DNA from: Bog-756 sp963741055
GTDB taxonomy: Bacteria > Actinomycetota > Acidimicrobiia > Acidimicrobiales > RAAP-2
Direction of reading: 5' to 3'
Length of the DNA: 64,000 nt
Assembly: GCA_963741055.1 (NCBI GenBank)
Contig: CAVUGU010000014.1
Span: 1 to 64,000, forward strand
The notes below the pieces were generated by a model. The model did no database searches. It was not told where the DNA came from and saw nothing but the letters and a program-made list of their open reading frames with translations. The position numbers and the translations under genes were made by a program. The number at the start of each line of letters is the position of its first letter. Within the stretch, counting starts at the first letter, position 1. Below, one piece after another: positions 28,012 to 37,052 of this stretch.

Positions 28012-28944
28012 GTGACGGCGGCGATCCACGCCGACCCCCTCGGCCTGTTGGTGGCGTTCGGGGCAGGGATGCTCTCCTTCCTGTCGCCCTGCGTCCTACC
28101 GCTGGTCCCCGGCTACGTCTCGATGGTGTCGGGCCTGTCGGCGGCCGAGCTCACCGATGTCGGGCCGGAGAGTTCTGCGCCGGCGCCGGTCGCGGTCCCC
28201 GTCGGTGCGTCGGTCGGCGCCACCGCCCCGTCCGCGTCCGGCCCGTCGGCCGGGACGGCCGGGGAGCCGTCCGACGGCTCGCCGAAGTCATCGACCGCGG
28301 CGGCCACCGACGCGGGGTCGAACCGCGTGGTGCGCACGAAGCTGCTCCGCGGGATCCTCACCTTCATCGCCGGCTTCACCGTCATCTTCGTGATCCTCGG
28401 CGCGTCCGCCTCGGCGCTCGGCCGGCTCTTGGTCACCCACCAGCACGCGCTCACCACGGTTTCGGGGATCGCCATCGTGCTCTTCGGTGCGCTGCTGGTC
28501 TGGATGGCCGCGGGCGGGACGCTCCCGACCGCGCTGGTACGCGAGCACCGGTTCGCGGTGCGGCCCTCGGTCCTCGGTGCGTGGGCGCCGCCGCTCATGG
28601 GGATGGCCTTCGCCTTCGCCTGGACGCCGTGCATCGGACCGGTGCTCGGCAGCGTCCTCGCCCTCGCCGCGGGGACCGGCGGCTCGGCCACCGGGGGGAT
28701 CGTGCTGTTGGCTGCGTACTCGCTCGGGCTCGGGGTGCCGTTCCTCCTCTGCGGGCTGGCGTTCGGCCAGATGACCGTGGTGCTCGGCAAGGTGCGGCGA
28801 CGCCTGCGTTGGATCGACCTGGCCGGCGGCGTGATCCTCATCCTGTTCGGGGTGGTGCTCCTCACCGGCCACGTCGACGTGATCTCGGCTCACATCTCGA
28901 ACTGGCTGCGCGATCTGCATCTCGGGCGGCTCTCGACGAGCTGA
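28012..28944 (+). CDS. ccdA: Cytochrome c biogenesis protein CcdA (DsbD-like thiol transporter)
   Basis: Polytopic membrane protein that carries reducing equivalents from cytoplasmic thioredoxin to outer-face thiol proteins. The two redox cysteines lie in LSPCVLPLVPGY (about residue 27) and FAWTPCIGPVLG (about residue 205). Between the first two helices is an unusual insertion of about 60 residues, rich in Ala, Ser, Pro and Gly (roughly residues 45-105). GTG 28012 follows GAGGGAGGGG. It opens the cytochrome c maturation block and would keep the haem-binding cysteines reduced through the thioredoxin-like CcmG encoded downstream. Confidence 0.9.
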   Translation: MTAAIHADPLGLLVAFGAGMLSFLSPCVLPLVPGYVSMVSGLSAAELTDVGPESSAPAPVAVPVGASVGATAPSASGPSAGTAGEPSDGSPKSSTAAATDAGSNRVVRTKLLRGILTFIAGFTVIFVILGASASALGRLLVTHQHALTTVSGIAIVLFGALLVWMAAGGTLPTALVREHRFAVRPSVLGAWAPPLMGMAFAFAWTPCIGPVLGSVLALAAGTGGSATGGIVLLAAYSLGLGVPFLLCGLAFGQMTVVLGKVRRRLRWIDLAGGVILILFGVVLLTGHVDVISAHISNWLRDLHLGRLSTS

Positions 28945-29055
28945 CACGCTCTCTCGGCAGCGCGCTCCCTGGTGACGGTGGGTGACCGAGGGGCTCTTGC
29001 GCCCTCTCCCTCGCCTGGCTCCTGAACCCTGGCCCTCCTACCATGGTGCGCGCCT

Positions 29056-29802
29056 ATGGCCCCCGCAGCACCCCCCCATCCCGCGATCTCGCTCCACGAC
29101 GCCGTCGCGCTGTCGGGGCGGTTCCCGCTGCTCGCCGGGGTCGACCTCGAGGTTCCGCCTGGAGAGACGGTGCTGCTCGAGGGTGCCAACGGGGCGGGCA
29201 AGACGAGTCTTCTGCGGGTCTGCGCAGGGCTGGTGCCGCTCGCCAGCGGGCGGGTGCGGGTGTTCGGGCTCGACCCGATGTCCCGGCGCACCGAGGTCCG
29301 GAGGCGAGTGGGCCTCCTCGCCCACTCCGGCCATCTCTACGAGGACCTGACCGTGCGCGAGAACGTGCGCTTCGCGGTGCGGGCGGCCGGTGCACCCGCT
29401 GACCGGGTCGACCCCGCGTGCGAGCAACTGGGACTCACCGGCCGACTGCTTCGGACGCGCGCGTCGAAGCTCTCGGCCGGCCAGCGGCGGCGGGTGTCGA
29501 TCGCGGTGCTGGCGGCGCGCCGCCCCGAGCTCTGGCTCCTCGACGAGCCGCACGCCGGGCTCGACCGCTCCGCCCGGGCGATCCTCGACGAGTTGGTCGC
29601 CGAAGCGACCCGGGACGGAGCAACCGTGCTGATCGCCTCGCACGAGTCGCGCTCGGTCGAGCCGCTCGCGGCCCGCGCGATCACCCTGAGCGGAGGTCGC
29701 GTCGTCGGCGAGCGGCGGCTGGTTCCCGTCGAAGGCGACGCCCATCGGCCTCCGGTCGCAACCACGGCGGGCTCGAAGGGTCGCGTGGCCCATGTGGCGT
29801 GA
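29056..29802 (+). CDS. ccmA: Haem exporter ATP-binding protein CcmA
   Basis: A 248-residue ABC ATPase with Walker A EGANGAGKTS, signature LSAGQRRR, Walker B LWLLDEPHAGLD and the H-loop SHES. LSAGQRRRV is the form usual in CcmA. It powers release of holo-CcmE from the CcmCDE complex together with CcmB. Its 3' end overlaps ccmB by 11 nt. TACCAT at 29039-29044 lies 11 nt before the ATG and may be a promoter -10 box with a very short leader. Confidence 0.88.
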   Translation: MAPAAPPHPAISLHDAVALSGRFPLLAGVDLEVPPGETVLLEGANGAGKTSLLRVCAGLVPLASGRVRVFGLDPMSRRTEVRRRVGLLAHSGHLYEDLTVRENVRFAVRAAGAPADRVDPACEQLGLTGRLLRTRASKLSAGQRRRVSIAVLAARRPELWLLDEPHAGLDRSARAILDELVAEATRDGATVLIASHESRSVEPLAARAITLSGGRVVGERRLVPVEGDAHRPPVATTAGSKGRVAHVA

Positions 29803-30463
29803 CGGTCTCCTCGTCGCCGGGAAGGACCTCCGGATCGAGGCGCGCTCGCGCGTCGCGCTCTCCCAGGTGGTTCCCTTCGGCGTCGTCGCGCTGATCCTCT
29901 TCGCGTTCGCGCTCGGGCCCGACCGCACCCAGATGGCGCGCGGTGCTCCCGGTCTCTTCTGGGTGGCGGTGCTGTTCTGCGCGGTGCTCGCGGTCCAGCG
30001 CAGTGTCTCGGTCGAATCGGCCGACTCGGCTCGGGACGGACTGCGGCTGTCCGGCCTCGACCCGGCAGGGCTGTTCCTCGGGAAGACCGCGGCGGTCGGC
30101 GCCGAGCTGCTGGTGCTCGAGGGGGTGCTCGCGGTCGGCGTGGTGCTCCTCTACGGCGCCCACATCGTGACCCCCTGGCTGATCGTCGCGTCCTGTCTCC
30201 TTGGCGCGATCGGGCTCGCCGCGACCGGGACCCTCTACGGCGCGCTGTCGGCCGGGATGCGAGTCCGCGAGACGCTGCTGCCGTTCCTGTTCCTCCCGAT
30301 CGCGGTGCCGGTCCTTTTGGCGGGGACCCGGATCTGGCAGGCGGCGCTCGCCTCGGGGGTCGCGAGCCAGGGGACGCCGTGGCTCCGCTTGCTGGTGGTG
30401 TTCGACGCGGTGTACGTGGCGCTCGGAGTGGTCGTCTTCGGTCCGCTGGTGGAGTCGGCGTGA
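29792..30463 (+). CDS. ccmB: Haem exporter membrane protein CcmB
   Basis: A 223-residue protein with six predicted membrane helices, the standard CcmB layout. The LFWVAVLFCAVLAVQRS segment and SGLDPAGLFLGK are family blocks. It forms the membrane part of the CcmAB ATPase. Start is ATG 29792 inside the end of ccmA; the stop overlaps the GTG start of ccmC (GTGA). Confidence 0.86.
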   Translation: MWRDGLLVAGKDLRIEARSRVALSQVVPFGVVALILFAFALGPDRTQMARGAPGLFWVAVLFCAVLAVQRSVSVESADSARDGLRLSGLDPAGLFLGKTAAVGAELLVLEGVLAVGVVLLYGAHIVTPWLIVASCLLGAIGLAATGTLYGALSAGMRVRETLLPFLFLPIAVPVLLAGTRIWQAALASGVASQGTPWLRLLVVFDAVYVALGVVVFGPLVESA

Positions 30464-31363
30464 GCTCCGGGGGGAACGTCGTCGTCCCGGTCGTGTCCGA
30501 GCGTGCGCGTCGCGTCGAGCAGGGCATCGGCATCGCCGCCCTGGTCGGCACCGTGGCGACGGTCTGGCTCGGTCTGTGGGTCACGCCGCCCGACCAGGTG
30601 CAGGGCGACCTGGTGCGCCTGGTCTACCTCCACCCGGGCGTCGCCTGGGTGGCCCTCTATCTCGCGTTCGGTCTGGCCGCGGTCTCCAGTCTCCTCTATC
30701 TCTGGCCGCGCACCCGCTCGCTGTTCTGGGACCGTCTGGCCGCGGCGGCGGTCGAGGTCGGTGTCGTCTTCAACGCCTGCACGCTCATCTCGGGTTCGAT
30801 CTGGGGAAAGCCCACCTGGGGGGTGTGGTGGGCGTGGGACGCGCGCCTCACGAGCACCGCGGTCCTGCTGGTGCTCTTCCTCGGGTATCTCGCGTTGCGC
30901 CGGGTGCCCGCCGAACCGGAGGTGAGGGCCAAGCGCAGCGCGTTCGTGGCTCTGTTCGCCGCGGTCGACATCCCGATCGTGCACTTCTCGGTCCTGTGGT
31001 GGCGGACGCTCCACCAGGGCGCGACGGTGCTGAACCCGGATCTCTCGCCGACCATCCACGGTTCGATGGCCTGGACGCTGCTGCTCGGGTTCGTCTCGCT
31101 CACGTTGGTGTTCGTCTGGATGCTGCTGGTCCGCTACCGGATCGGCGTGCTCGAGGACGCGCTGGCCGGTCGTGAACTCGATGCGGCCCTGCGCGAGCGT
31201 CGGGCCGAGGGTGACTCCGAGGGCGGAGAAGCGGGCGGAGCCGATGGCGGAGCGGGAGCCGCCGCCGACGCAGCGCACCCTGGCCGCACTCGGTCATCGG
31301 GGAGAGGAGCCGATCGCCGTCGACGCCGCGAGCGGCAGCTCACTGCCCGAAGGGGTCCGATGA
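30460..31363 (+). CDS. ccmC: Haem handling protein CcmC (one frameshift near the C-terminus)
   Basis: Six-helix membrane protein that presents haem to CcmE. It contains the tryptophan-rich WWD signature WGVWWAWDARLTS (about residue 120) and the flanking haem-ligand histidine regions YLHPGVAW and IHGSMAWT. As given, the frame runs on into the next small gene through an Arg/Gly-rich stretch. The adjacent frame from about 31245 has better third-position GC, reads AEREPPPTQRTLAALGHRGE and stops at 31361-31363 as an ATGA overlap with ccmD. One extra base around 31190-31245 therefore probably fuses two genes artificially. Restored length is 300 residues. Confidence 0.83.
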
Positions 31364-31497
31364 GGTACGTCGACGCCGGCTACTCGATCGTGCTCGGGAT
31401 CCTCTTCCTCTACGGGGTCCTCCTCGTCTGGCGCCGGAGACGTCTCACCCGCGCGGTCGAGCGGGTCGCGGCCTCGCGTCTCGAGGACGACCGGTGA
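31360..31497 (+). CDS. ccmD: CcmD-like small membrane protein
   Basis: A 45-residue protein: one membrane helix (YSIVLGILFLYGVLLVW) followed by a basic cytoplasmic tail RRRRLTRAV. This is the layout of CcmD, which stabilises the CcmC-haem-CcmE complex. It sits exactly where CcmD is expected, between ccmC and ccmE, with overlapping ATGA and GTGA junctions on both sides. The assignment rests on size, topology and position, because CcmD is poorly conserved. Confidence 0.7.
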   Translation: MRYVDAGYSIVLGILFLYGVLLVWRRRRLTRAVERVAASRLEDDR

Positions 31498-32009
31498 CGA
31501 CCGCGCCGCCGGTTGCCGGCAGCGCCAACGCGACGCCCTCCGAGCCTTCCGAGCCTTCCGAGCTCGCACCTTCGCCCGACACCGAGCACCGCCGGCGCCA
31601 TCGCCTGCGCTACGCGGTGGTCGGCCTCGTTTTCGTGGGTGCGTTGGTCTTCCTGTTGGCGAAAGGGATCGGCTCCGCGCTCGACTTCTACCTGACGGCC
31701 GACCAGGCGGTCGCGCAGCGGGCGAGCCTCGGGACGAAGACCTTCAACGTCGAGGGCCTCGTCGAACCCGGTTCGATCCACGCCACCCCGCAAGGCGTCA
31801 ACTTCGTGGTCACGTCGGGCTCGACCAGCCTCCAGGTCGACAACACCGGAAGCCCGCCCCAGCTCTTCCAGGCGAACATCCCGGTCATCGCCGTCGGCCA
31901 CTTCCACGGCGACGCCTTCGTCTCCGATCAGATCCTGGTGAAGCACTCGTCGAACTACATCGCGGCCCATCCCGGACGAGTCACCGCTCCGAACGGGACG
32001 AAGCGATGA
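31494..32009 (+). CDS. ccmE: Haem chaperone CcmE
   Basis: A 171-residue protein: a Ser/Pro/Glu-rich cytoplasmic tail (about 1-35), one membrane anchor (RYAVVGLVFVGALVFLLA), then the OB-fold domain. The haem-binding motif reads VKHSSNY near residue 155, keeping the histidine and tyrosine of the canonical HxxxY site, so covalent haem capture should work as in proteobacterial CcmE rather than the Cys variant. It passes haem from CcmC to the CcmF/H ligase. Confidence 0.88.
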   Translation: MTTAPPVAGSANATPSEPSEPSELAPSPDTEHRRRHRLRYAVVGLVFVGALVFLLAKGIGSALDFYLTADQAVAQRASLGTKTFNVEGLVEPGSIHATPQGVNFVVTSGSTSLQVDNTGSPPQLFQANIPVIAVGHFHGDAFVSDQILVKHSSNYIAAHPGRVTAPNGTKR

Positions 32010-32052
32010 TCGCGCCGACCGGCGACATCCCGGCCGGCCTCTTCCCGTCGCG

Positions 32053-34155
32053 GTGAACGGGGCACTCGGCCACACCGGGGTCCTCCTCGGGTTCGTCGCG
32101 GCCGTCGCAGGGGTGGCCGTGATCGCAACCGGACTGGCCCGCCACCGCCAACCCCTCGTCCGGAGCGGCCAGCTCTACGCGCCGCTCATCCTGCTCGGCG
32201 GCGTCGTCGCGACCATCGCCATGGAGCGTGCGCTGATCACCCACGACTTCTCGCTCACCTATGTCGCCGACAACAACAGCCGGACGACACCGCTGCTCTA
32301 CTCGATCACCGGCATGTGGTCGGCGCTCGCCGGATCGATCCTGCTCTGGGCCGTGATCCTCGGTGGCTACGCGACCGCGATGGTCTGGAGGTTCAAGCGC
32401 CGGGCGGACGACCGCCTGGTCGCCTGGGCGACGCTCGTCGTCTACGTGGTCGCGGCGTTCTTCTTCGCGTTGATGCTGGGACCCGCCGACCCCTTCTCGC
32501 ACGTGTCGGGCGCGGTACCGGCGAACGGCCTCGGGCCGAACGTGCTGTTGCAGGACAATCCGCTCGTGCTCTTCCACCCGCCGATGCTCTACCTCGGGCT
32601 GGTGGGGTTCACCCTTCCCTTCGCGTTCGCCGTCGCCGCGCTGGTCACCGGACGGCTCGACGACGACTGGCAGGGCGAGACCCGGCGCTGGACGTTGCTC
32701 GCCTGGACCTTCCTCACCGTCGGCATCGTGCTCGGCGCCTGGTGGTCGTATCAGGTGCTCGGCTGGGGAGGATTCTGGGCCTGGGACCCGGTCGAGAACG
32801 CGTCGCTGCTGCCGTGGCTGGTCGGCACCGCCTATCTCCACTCGGTGATGGTCCAGCAACGGCGTGGGCTGCTGCGGATCTGGAACCTCTCGCTCGTGAT
32901 CGCCACCTTCTCCCTCACCATCCTCGGGACCTTCCTCACCCGCTCCGGCGTCCTCCAGTCGGTGCACTCCTTCTCCACGTCGACCATCGGACCACTGCTC
33001 CTCTCCTTCTTCGGTGTGGTCGTGGTGGTCGGGGTCGGGCTGATCGCCTGGCGGGGCGACCGGCTGCGCTCGCCGGGCGGGATCGACTCGCCGATCAGCC
33101 GCGAAGGCGCGTTCCTCGCGAACAACCTTCTCTTCGTGCTCTTCGCGGTGGTGGTGCTGCTCGGCACGGTGTTCCCGTTGCTCTACGAGGCGCTCGAGTC
33201 CGGCCAGCAGGTCACCGTCGGCGCGCCCTACTTCAACCGTCTGGTCGTTCCCGTCGGGCTCGGACTGCTCTTCCTCATGGCGGTGGCCCCGGCGCTGCCC
33301 TGGCGGAAGAGCTCACTCGCGGTGGTGCGCGGCCGGTTGGTGATCCCCGCCGCGTGCGGGGTCGCGGTGTTGCTCGTCTGCGTCGCAACCGGTCTGCGCG
33401 GCGTCGAACCCCTGCTCGCGTTCGGTCTCGGCGCGTTCGCGGCGGCCTCGGCGTTGCGAGCTCTCGCGCTCTCGGTCCGCGGCGCGTGGCACGGTGCCCG
33501 CGCCCGCGGCGCGACTCCGGCGCGTGCGGTCCTCGCCGGGTGGCGTGGCTTCGTCGGCCGGGCGAACGGTGGGATGGTGGTCCACGTCGGGGTGGTGGTC
33601 ATCGCCGTCGCGCTCGCGGCCGCCACCGCGTACGGCCAGCGTGGCGAAGTCCGGCTGGTTCGCGGCCAGTCGACCACCTTCGCCGGGCACACCGTCGAGT
33701 TCGTGTCCACCCGCAACGTGGCGGGGAGCGCCTCCCACGCGCTCGAGGCGGTGCTGCGGGTCGACCACGGCGCCAGCTACTTCCCGGCAGTCACCCAGTT
33801 CGGCTCGGGGACCCAGCCGGTCGGCACGCCCGCCATCGACTCGAGCCTTCGCGACGACGTCTACCTCACCATCGACTCGATCCCCGACAAGGGAGGGGTG
33901 TGGACCTTCGGCGTGGTGGTGCAGCCGCTGGTCAGGTGGCTGTGGCTCGGTGGCGCCCTGGTGGTGCTCGGCGCGGTGCTGGCCGCGCTTCCCGGACGGC
34001 GCCGCCGGCCGACCGACCCGGTGTCGGCCCCGGTTCCCGGCGCGGCCGGCCGGGGAGAACCCGCCCAGTCCGAGCGCGACTTCGTCCCGGCTGAGGTGGC
34101 CCCGCCGGAGGGAGTCGAAGACGGGGTGCGGGTCGGCGCCGGGGAGCATTCGTGA
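32053..34155 (+). CDS. ccmF: Cytochrome c haem lyase subunit CcmF
   Basis: A 700-residue integral membrane protein with about 14-15 helices. It carries the WWD motif WGGFWAWDPVENAS (about residue 240) and nearby conserved histidines (LFHPPMLYLG, TAYLHSVMVQ). It attaches haem to the CXXCH motif of apocytochromes. GTG 32053 is the best start; the 3' end overlaps the thioredoxin-like gene by 4 nt. The extracytoplasmic part near residues 540-610 (GEVRLVRGQSTTFAGHTVEF) matches the beta-rich periplasmic domain of the family. Confidence 0.9.
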   Translation: MNGALGHTGVLLGFVAAVAGVAVIATGLARHRQPLVRSGQLYAPLILLGGVVATIAMERALITHDFSLTYVADNNSRTTPLLYSITGMWSALAGSILLWAVILGGYATAMVWRFKRRADDRLVAWATLVVYVVAAFFFALMLGPADPFSHVSGAVPANGLGPNVLLQDNPLVLFHPPMLYLGLVGFTLPFAFAVAALVTGRLDDDWQGETRRWTLLAWTFLTVGIVLGAWWSYQVLGWGGFWAWDPVENASLLPWLVGTAYLHSVMVQQRRGLLRIWNLSLVIATFSLTILGTFLTRSGVLQSVHSFSTSTIGPLLLSFFGVVVVVGVGLIAWRGDRLRSPGGIDSPISREGAFLANNLLFVLFAVVVLLGTVFPLLYEALESGQQVTVGAPYFNRLVVPVGLGLLFLMAVAPALPWRKSSLAVVRGRLVIPAACGVAVLLVCVATGLRGVEPLLAFGLGAFAAASALRALALSVRGAWHGARARGATPARAVLAGWRGFVGRANGGMVVHVGVVVIAVALAAATAYGQRGEVRLVRGQSTTFAGHTVEFVSTRNVAGSASHALEAVLRVDHGASYFPAVTQFGSGTQPVGTPAIDSSLRDDVYLTIDSIPDKGGVWTFGVVVQPLVRWLWLGGALVVLGAVLAALPGRRRRPTDPVSAPVPGAAGRGEPAQSERDFVPAEVAPPEGVEDGVRVGAGEHS

Positions 34156-34724
34156 ACCAGGTCGACACCGCGGTCGCGCCCCGCCGGTCGCACCGGGCGC
34201 GGTGGGTGGCCGGTGCGGTCCTCGTGATCACCGCGGGATTGGTGGCCGTGCTCGCGACCCGACCGCCGGCGTCGGTGACGGAGGTGCAGAGCCCTCTTGT
34301 CGGGAAGACGGCGCCGCCCGTCGCGGGAACCACCTTGAGCGGCACCTCCTACCGCCTGCCGACCCGGCCAGGTCACTACGTGGTGGTCAATTTCTTCGCG
34401 AGCTGGTGTGAGCCCTGCCAGCAGGAGGGTCCTGCCCTCGCCCAATTCGCCTACGAGCACGGCCGTGTCGGGGACGCCTCGATGTTGAGCGTGGTCTTCG
34501 AGGACACCGAATCGGCCGCGCGCAGCTATCAGTCGATGCTCGGCGCGACGTGGCCGACCCTCGCCGACCCCGGCGGCAAGCTCGCACTGAGCTTCGGGGT
34601 GCGGGCACCTCCGTCGACCTTCGTGATCGCGCCGGACGGACGGGTGGTCGCCTACGTGATCGCTCCGGTGACCGCGTCCGATCTCGACGGGATCATCACT
34701 CAGGCGAAAGCGACCCGGGCGTGA
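34152..34724 (+). CDS. ccmG: Thioredoxin-like protein CcmG/DsbE (TlpA type)
   Basis: A 190-residue membrane-anchored thioredoxin-fold protein. After one N-terminal helix (about 18-37) comes the redoxin domain with active site WCEPC (about residue 86) and cis-proline region APPSTFVI. It reduces apocytochrome c thiols on the outer face of the membrane, drawing electrons from CcdA. It overlaps ccmF upstream (GTGA) and ccmH downstream (GTGA), so the whole block is tightly coupled. Confidence 0.87.
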   Translation: MNQVDTAVAPRRSHRARWVAGAVLVITAGLVAVLATRPPASVTEVQSPLVGKTAPPVAGTTLSGTSYRLPTRPGHYVVVNFFASWCEPCQQEGPALAQFAYEHGRVGDASMLSVVFEDTESAARSYQSMLGATWPTLADPGGKLALSFGVRAPPSTFVIAPDGRVVAYVIAPVTASDLDGIITQAKATRA

Positions 34725-36035
34725 GCGCGCGACGACTTCCGTTGTGGACGCTGCTCGGCGTCGCGCTGGTGGCCGCCTTGGTCGTCGGAAGCGGGGTGTT
34801 CTCCTCGTCCCCGCCGACCGCCGCACAACGGGCTTCGGCGATCGAGTCGGTCATTCGCTGCCCGAGCTGTGAGGACCTCTCGGTCGCGACCTCGAGCGCG
34901 CCGACCGCGGTCACGGTGCGCGACACCATCCGCCAGCAGGTGGCCGAGGGGAGGACCGATCAGCAGATCGAGACGTACCTCGTCGCCCGCTACGGCTCGG
35001 CGATCGTCCTCGACCCGCCCGCTCGCGGCTGGTCGCTGCTCGTCTGGCTGCTGCCACTCCTCGGGGGCGCGCTCGCGGTGGGTGTCCTCGTGGTGGTGCT
35101 GGTCCGCCGGGGCATGGCCGTCGGCGATGCTGCCGATTCCGCGCCGGACGAGACGACCGACCCGGCCTCCCTCGAGGAGCGCCGCCACTTCCTCGATCGA
35201 TCGCTCGCCGACGCGGACGCCGAGTTCCTGGCCGGTGACCTCTCCGATCGCGACTACCTCGCGCTCCGCCAGCGGGACCTCCGTCGTCTGGCGGCACTCG
35301 GGAGCGTCTCGGGGTCGCCGACCGTGCCGCTCGCGAGCGGCACCACCGGCCTCGGGACGCTCGAAGAGGAGCGTCCGGACGGCGATCCCGACCAGATCGA
35401 GGGTGTCGACGGAGCCGACGCCGACGACGCCACCACCACTGCTGCATCGGGGCATCGCACCGAGAAGGCGCGCCGGCCCCGTAGCCGCCGCTCCCGTTGG
35501 CTGCTCCGCGGAGCGGTCGCCGCGTTTCTCGCCGCGCTGGTCGTCGCAGTGGCGCTGCACGCGACGGCGCGCCAACCGGGACAAACCGCCTCGGGCAGCG
35601 TGCCGCTCACCGCGAGCCAACAGGAGGCGAGGACGCTCGACCAGGCGGCGACCGACGTCAACCAAGGTCAGCTCGGCCCAGCCGCAAACCTCTACCAGTC
35701 GGTCCTTGCCCAGCGATCCGAACAACGAGGTCGCGCTCGCGCAGCTCGGTTGGATCGAATACCGGGTCGGCAGCGCCGGCGCGAGCAGCTCGCTGCTCAC
35801 CGACGCGCACACCAAGCTCGAGCGCGCGGTGTCCCTCCAGCCCGGTGACTATGCCGCTCGCCTCTATCTCGGAAGTCTGCTGCTCCTCGAGGACCACGAT
35901 CCGGCTGCTGCGGTGACCCAGTACCGAGCGTTCCTGTCCGACGGGCCGCCGGCATCGGTCGTCCAACAGGCGGCACCCGAGCTGCGTCAGGCCTACAGCC
36001 AAGCCGGCGTCGCACTGCCGCAGGGGATCGGCTGA
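34721..36035 (+). CDS. ccmH: CcmH-CcmI fusion protein (one frameshift)
   Basis: The N-terminal third is CcmH: a membrane anchor, then IRCPSCEDLSVATS with the two redox cysteines that bind apocytochrome c, and a second helix (LLVWLLPLLGGALAVGVLVVVLV). The next part resembles the CcmI start (EERRHFLDRSLADADAEF, then DYLALRQRDL), followed by another helix near residue 265 and TPR-like repeats at the C-terminus. One extra base near 35713 breaks the frame between VLAQ and DPNNEVALAQLGWIEYR. Restored length is 437 residues. A CcmH/CcmI fusion would unite the thiol reductase with the apocytochrome chaperone. Confidence 0.83.
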
Positions 36036-36045
36036 ACCACCTCGG

Positions 36046-37017
36046 TCAGGGTACGAGCACGGCCTTGCCGCCGATGTCCCGTCCGATGAGACCGGCCAGC
36101 ACCGAAGGCGCCTCGGTGAGCGCATAGCTCGCCGGCCGCGTCGGGTGGAGGCGTCCGTCCTCGATCATCACCAGTAGATCGGCGAAGAGATCGTGGTTGC
36201 CGCCCGGATCGCGGATCGCCCAGCCGCCCCACTCGACGCCGATCAGGGTCCGATTCTGAAGGAGGACCAGATTGAGCGGGATCGAGGCGATCGATCCGGC
36301 GGCGAATCCGATCACGCAGAATCGTCCGAAGAGGCGGGTGGCCCGCAAGGCGGCTTCGCTGTGCCGGCCCCCCACCGGGTCGATGACCACGTCGACGCCA
36401 CCACCCGAGAGTTCGCGGGCCCGCGTCTTCAGGTCTTCGCTCTCGTACGCGATGACCGCCTCGGCTCCCATCTCCTTCGCCGCATGGAGTCGGGCGTCGC
36501 TCGAGGCAGCCGCGATCACCCGTGCGCCGAGAGCTCTCGCCACGTCGACTGCCGCGAGTCCGATGCCGCCACCCGCGCCGAGGACGAGGACCCACTCTCC
36601 CGGGACGACCGTCGTCCGCCGGGTGAGCGCGAACAACACGGTGGAATAGCTCTGGACCAGGGTGGCGGCCTGGCCGAAGTCGAGCGAGGGGGGCATCGGG
36701 ATGACCGAGGTCACCGGCAAGGCGACCTGCTCGGCGAAGCCGCCGAACCCGGTGAACGCGAGAACCCGGTCGCCGACCGACAGGCCGTCGACATCGGGAC
36801 CGACCGCGGTGATCTCACCGGCGATCTCGCTCCCGGGCACGAACGGGATCGCGGGCTTCATCTGGTAGCGACCCTCGCAGATCAGCCCGTCCACGTAGTT
36901 GACCCCCGCCGCGCGGACCGCGACCACCACCTGCCCCGCCCCGGCAGTGGGTGGCTCTCGCTCTTCGACCACCAACCGCTCGAGAGGCCCGAACTCGGTG
37001 CAGACGACGGCACGCAC
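36046..37017 (-). CDS. NADPH:quinone oxidoreductase family protein (MDR superfamily)
   Basis: A zinc-free medium-chain reductase of 323 residues. The N-terminal GroES-like domain starts RAVVCTEFGPLERLVVEE, includes AAGVNYVDGLICEGRYQ, and lacks the zinc cysteines of alcohol dehydrogenases. The Rossmann motif is GAGGGIGLAAVDVARALGA. I chose GTG 37017, where homology to the family begins; the upstream open frame is Arg-rich and overlaps the desulfurase gene. It lies 35 nt downstream of the cysteine desulfurase gene, so one transcript probably carries regulator, desulfurase and this reductase. The physiological acceptor is unknown. Confidence 0.83.
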   Translation of the reverse strand: MRAVVCTEFGPLERLVVEEREPPTAGAGQVVVAVRAAGVNYVDGLICEGRYQMKPAIPFVPGSEIAGEITAVGPDVDGLSVGDRVLAFTGFGGFAEQVALPVTSVIPMPPSLDFGQAATLVQSYSTVLFALTRRTTVVPGEWVLVLGAGGGIGLAAVDVARALGARVIAAASSDARLHAAKEMGAEAVIAYESEDLKTRARELSGGGVDVVIDPVGGRHSEAALRATRLFGRFCVIGFAAGSIASIPLNLVLLQNRTLIGVEWGGWAIRDPGGNHDLFADLLVMIEDGRLHPTRPASYALTEAPSVLAGLIGRDIGGKAVLVP

Positions 37018-37052
37018 GAACGGGGAGGCTAGCGAGGGAGCGCTTGCCGGGG

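Noticed and set aside
30379..31497. Single 372-residue CcmC protein with an N-terminal extension and a fused CcmD
   Set aside because: The N-terminal extension overlaps ccmB, and GTG 30460 gives the usual GTGA junction. The C-terminal fusion follows an out-of-frame Arg/Gly-rich stretch.
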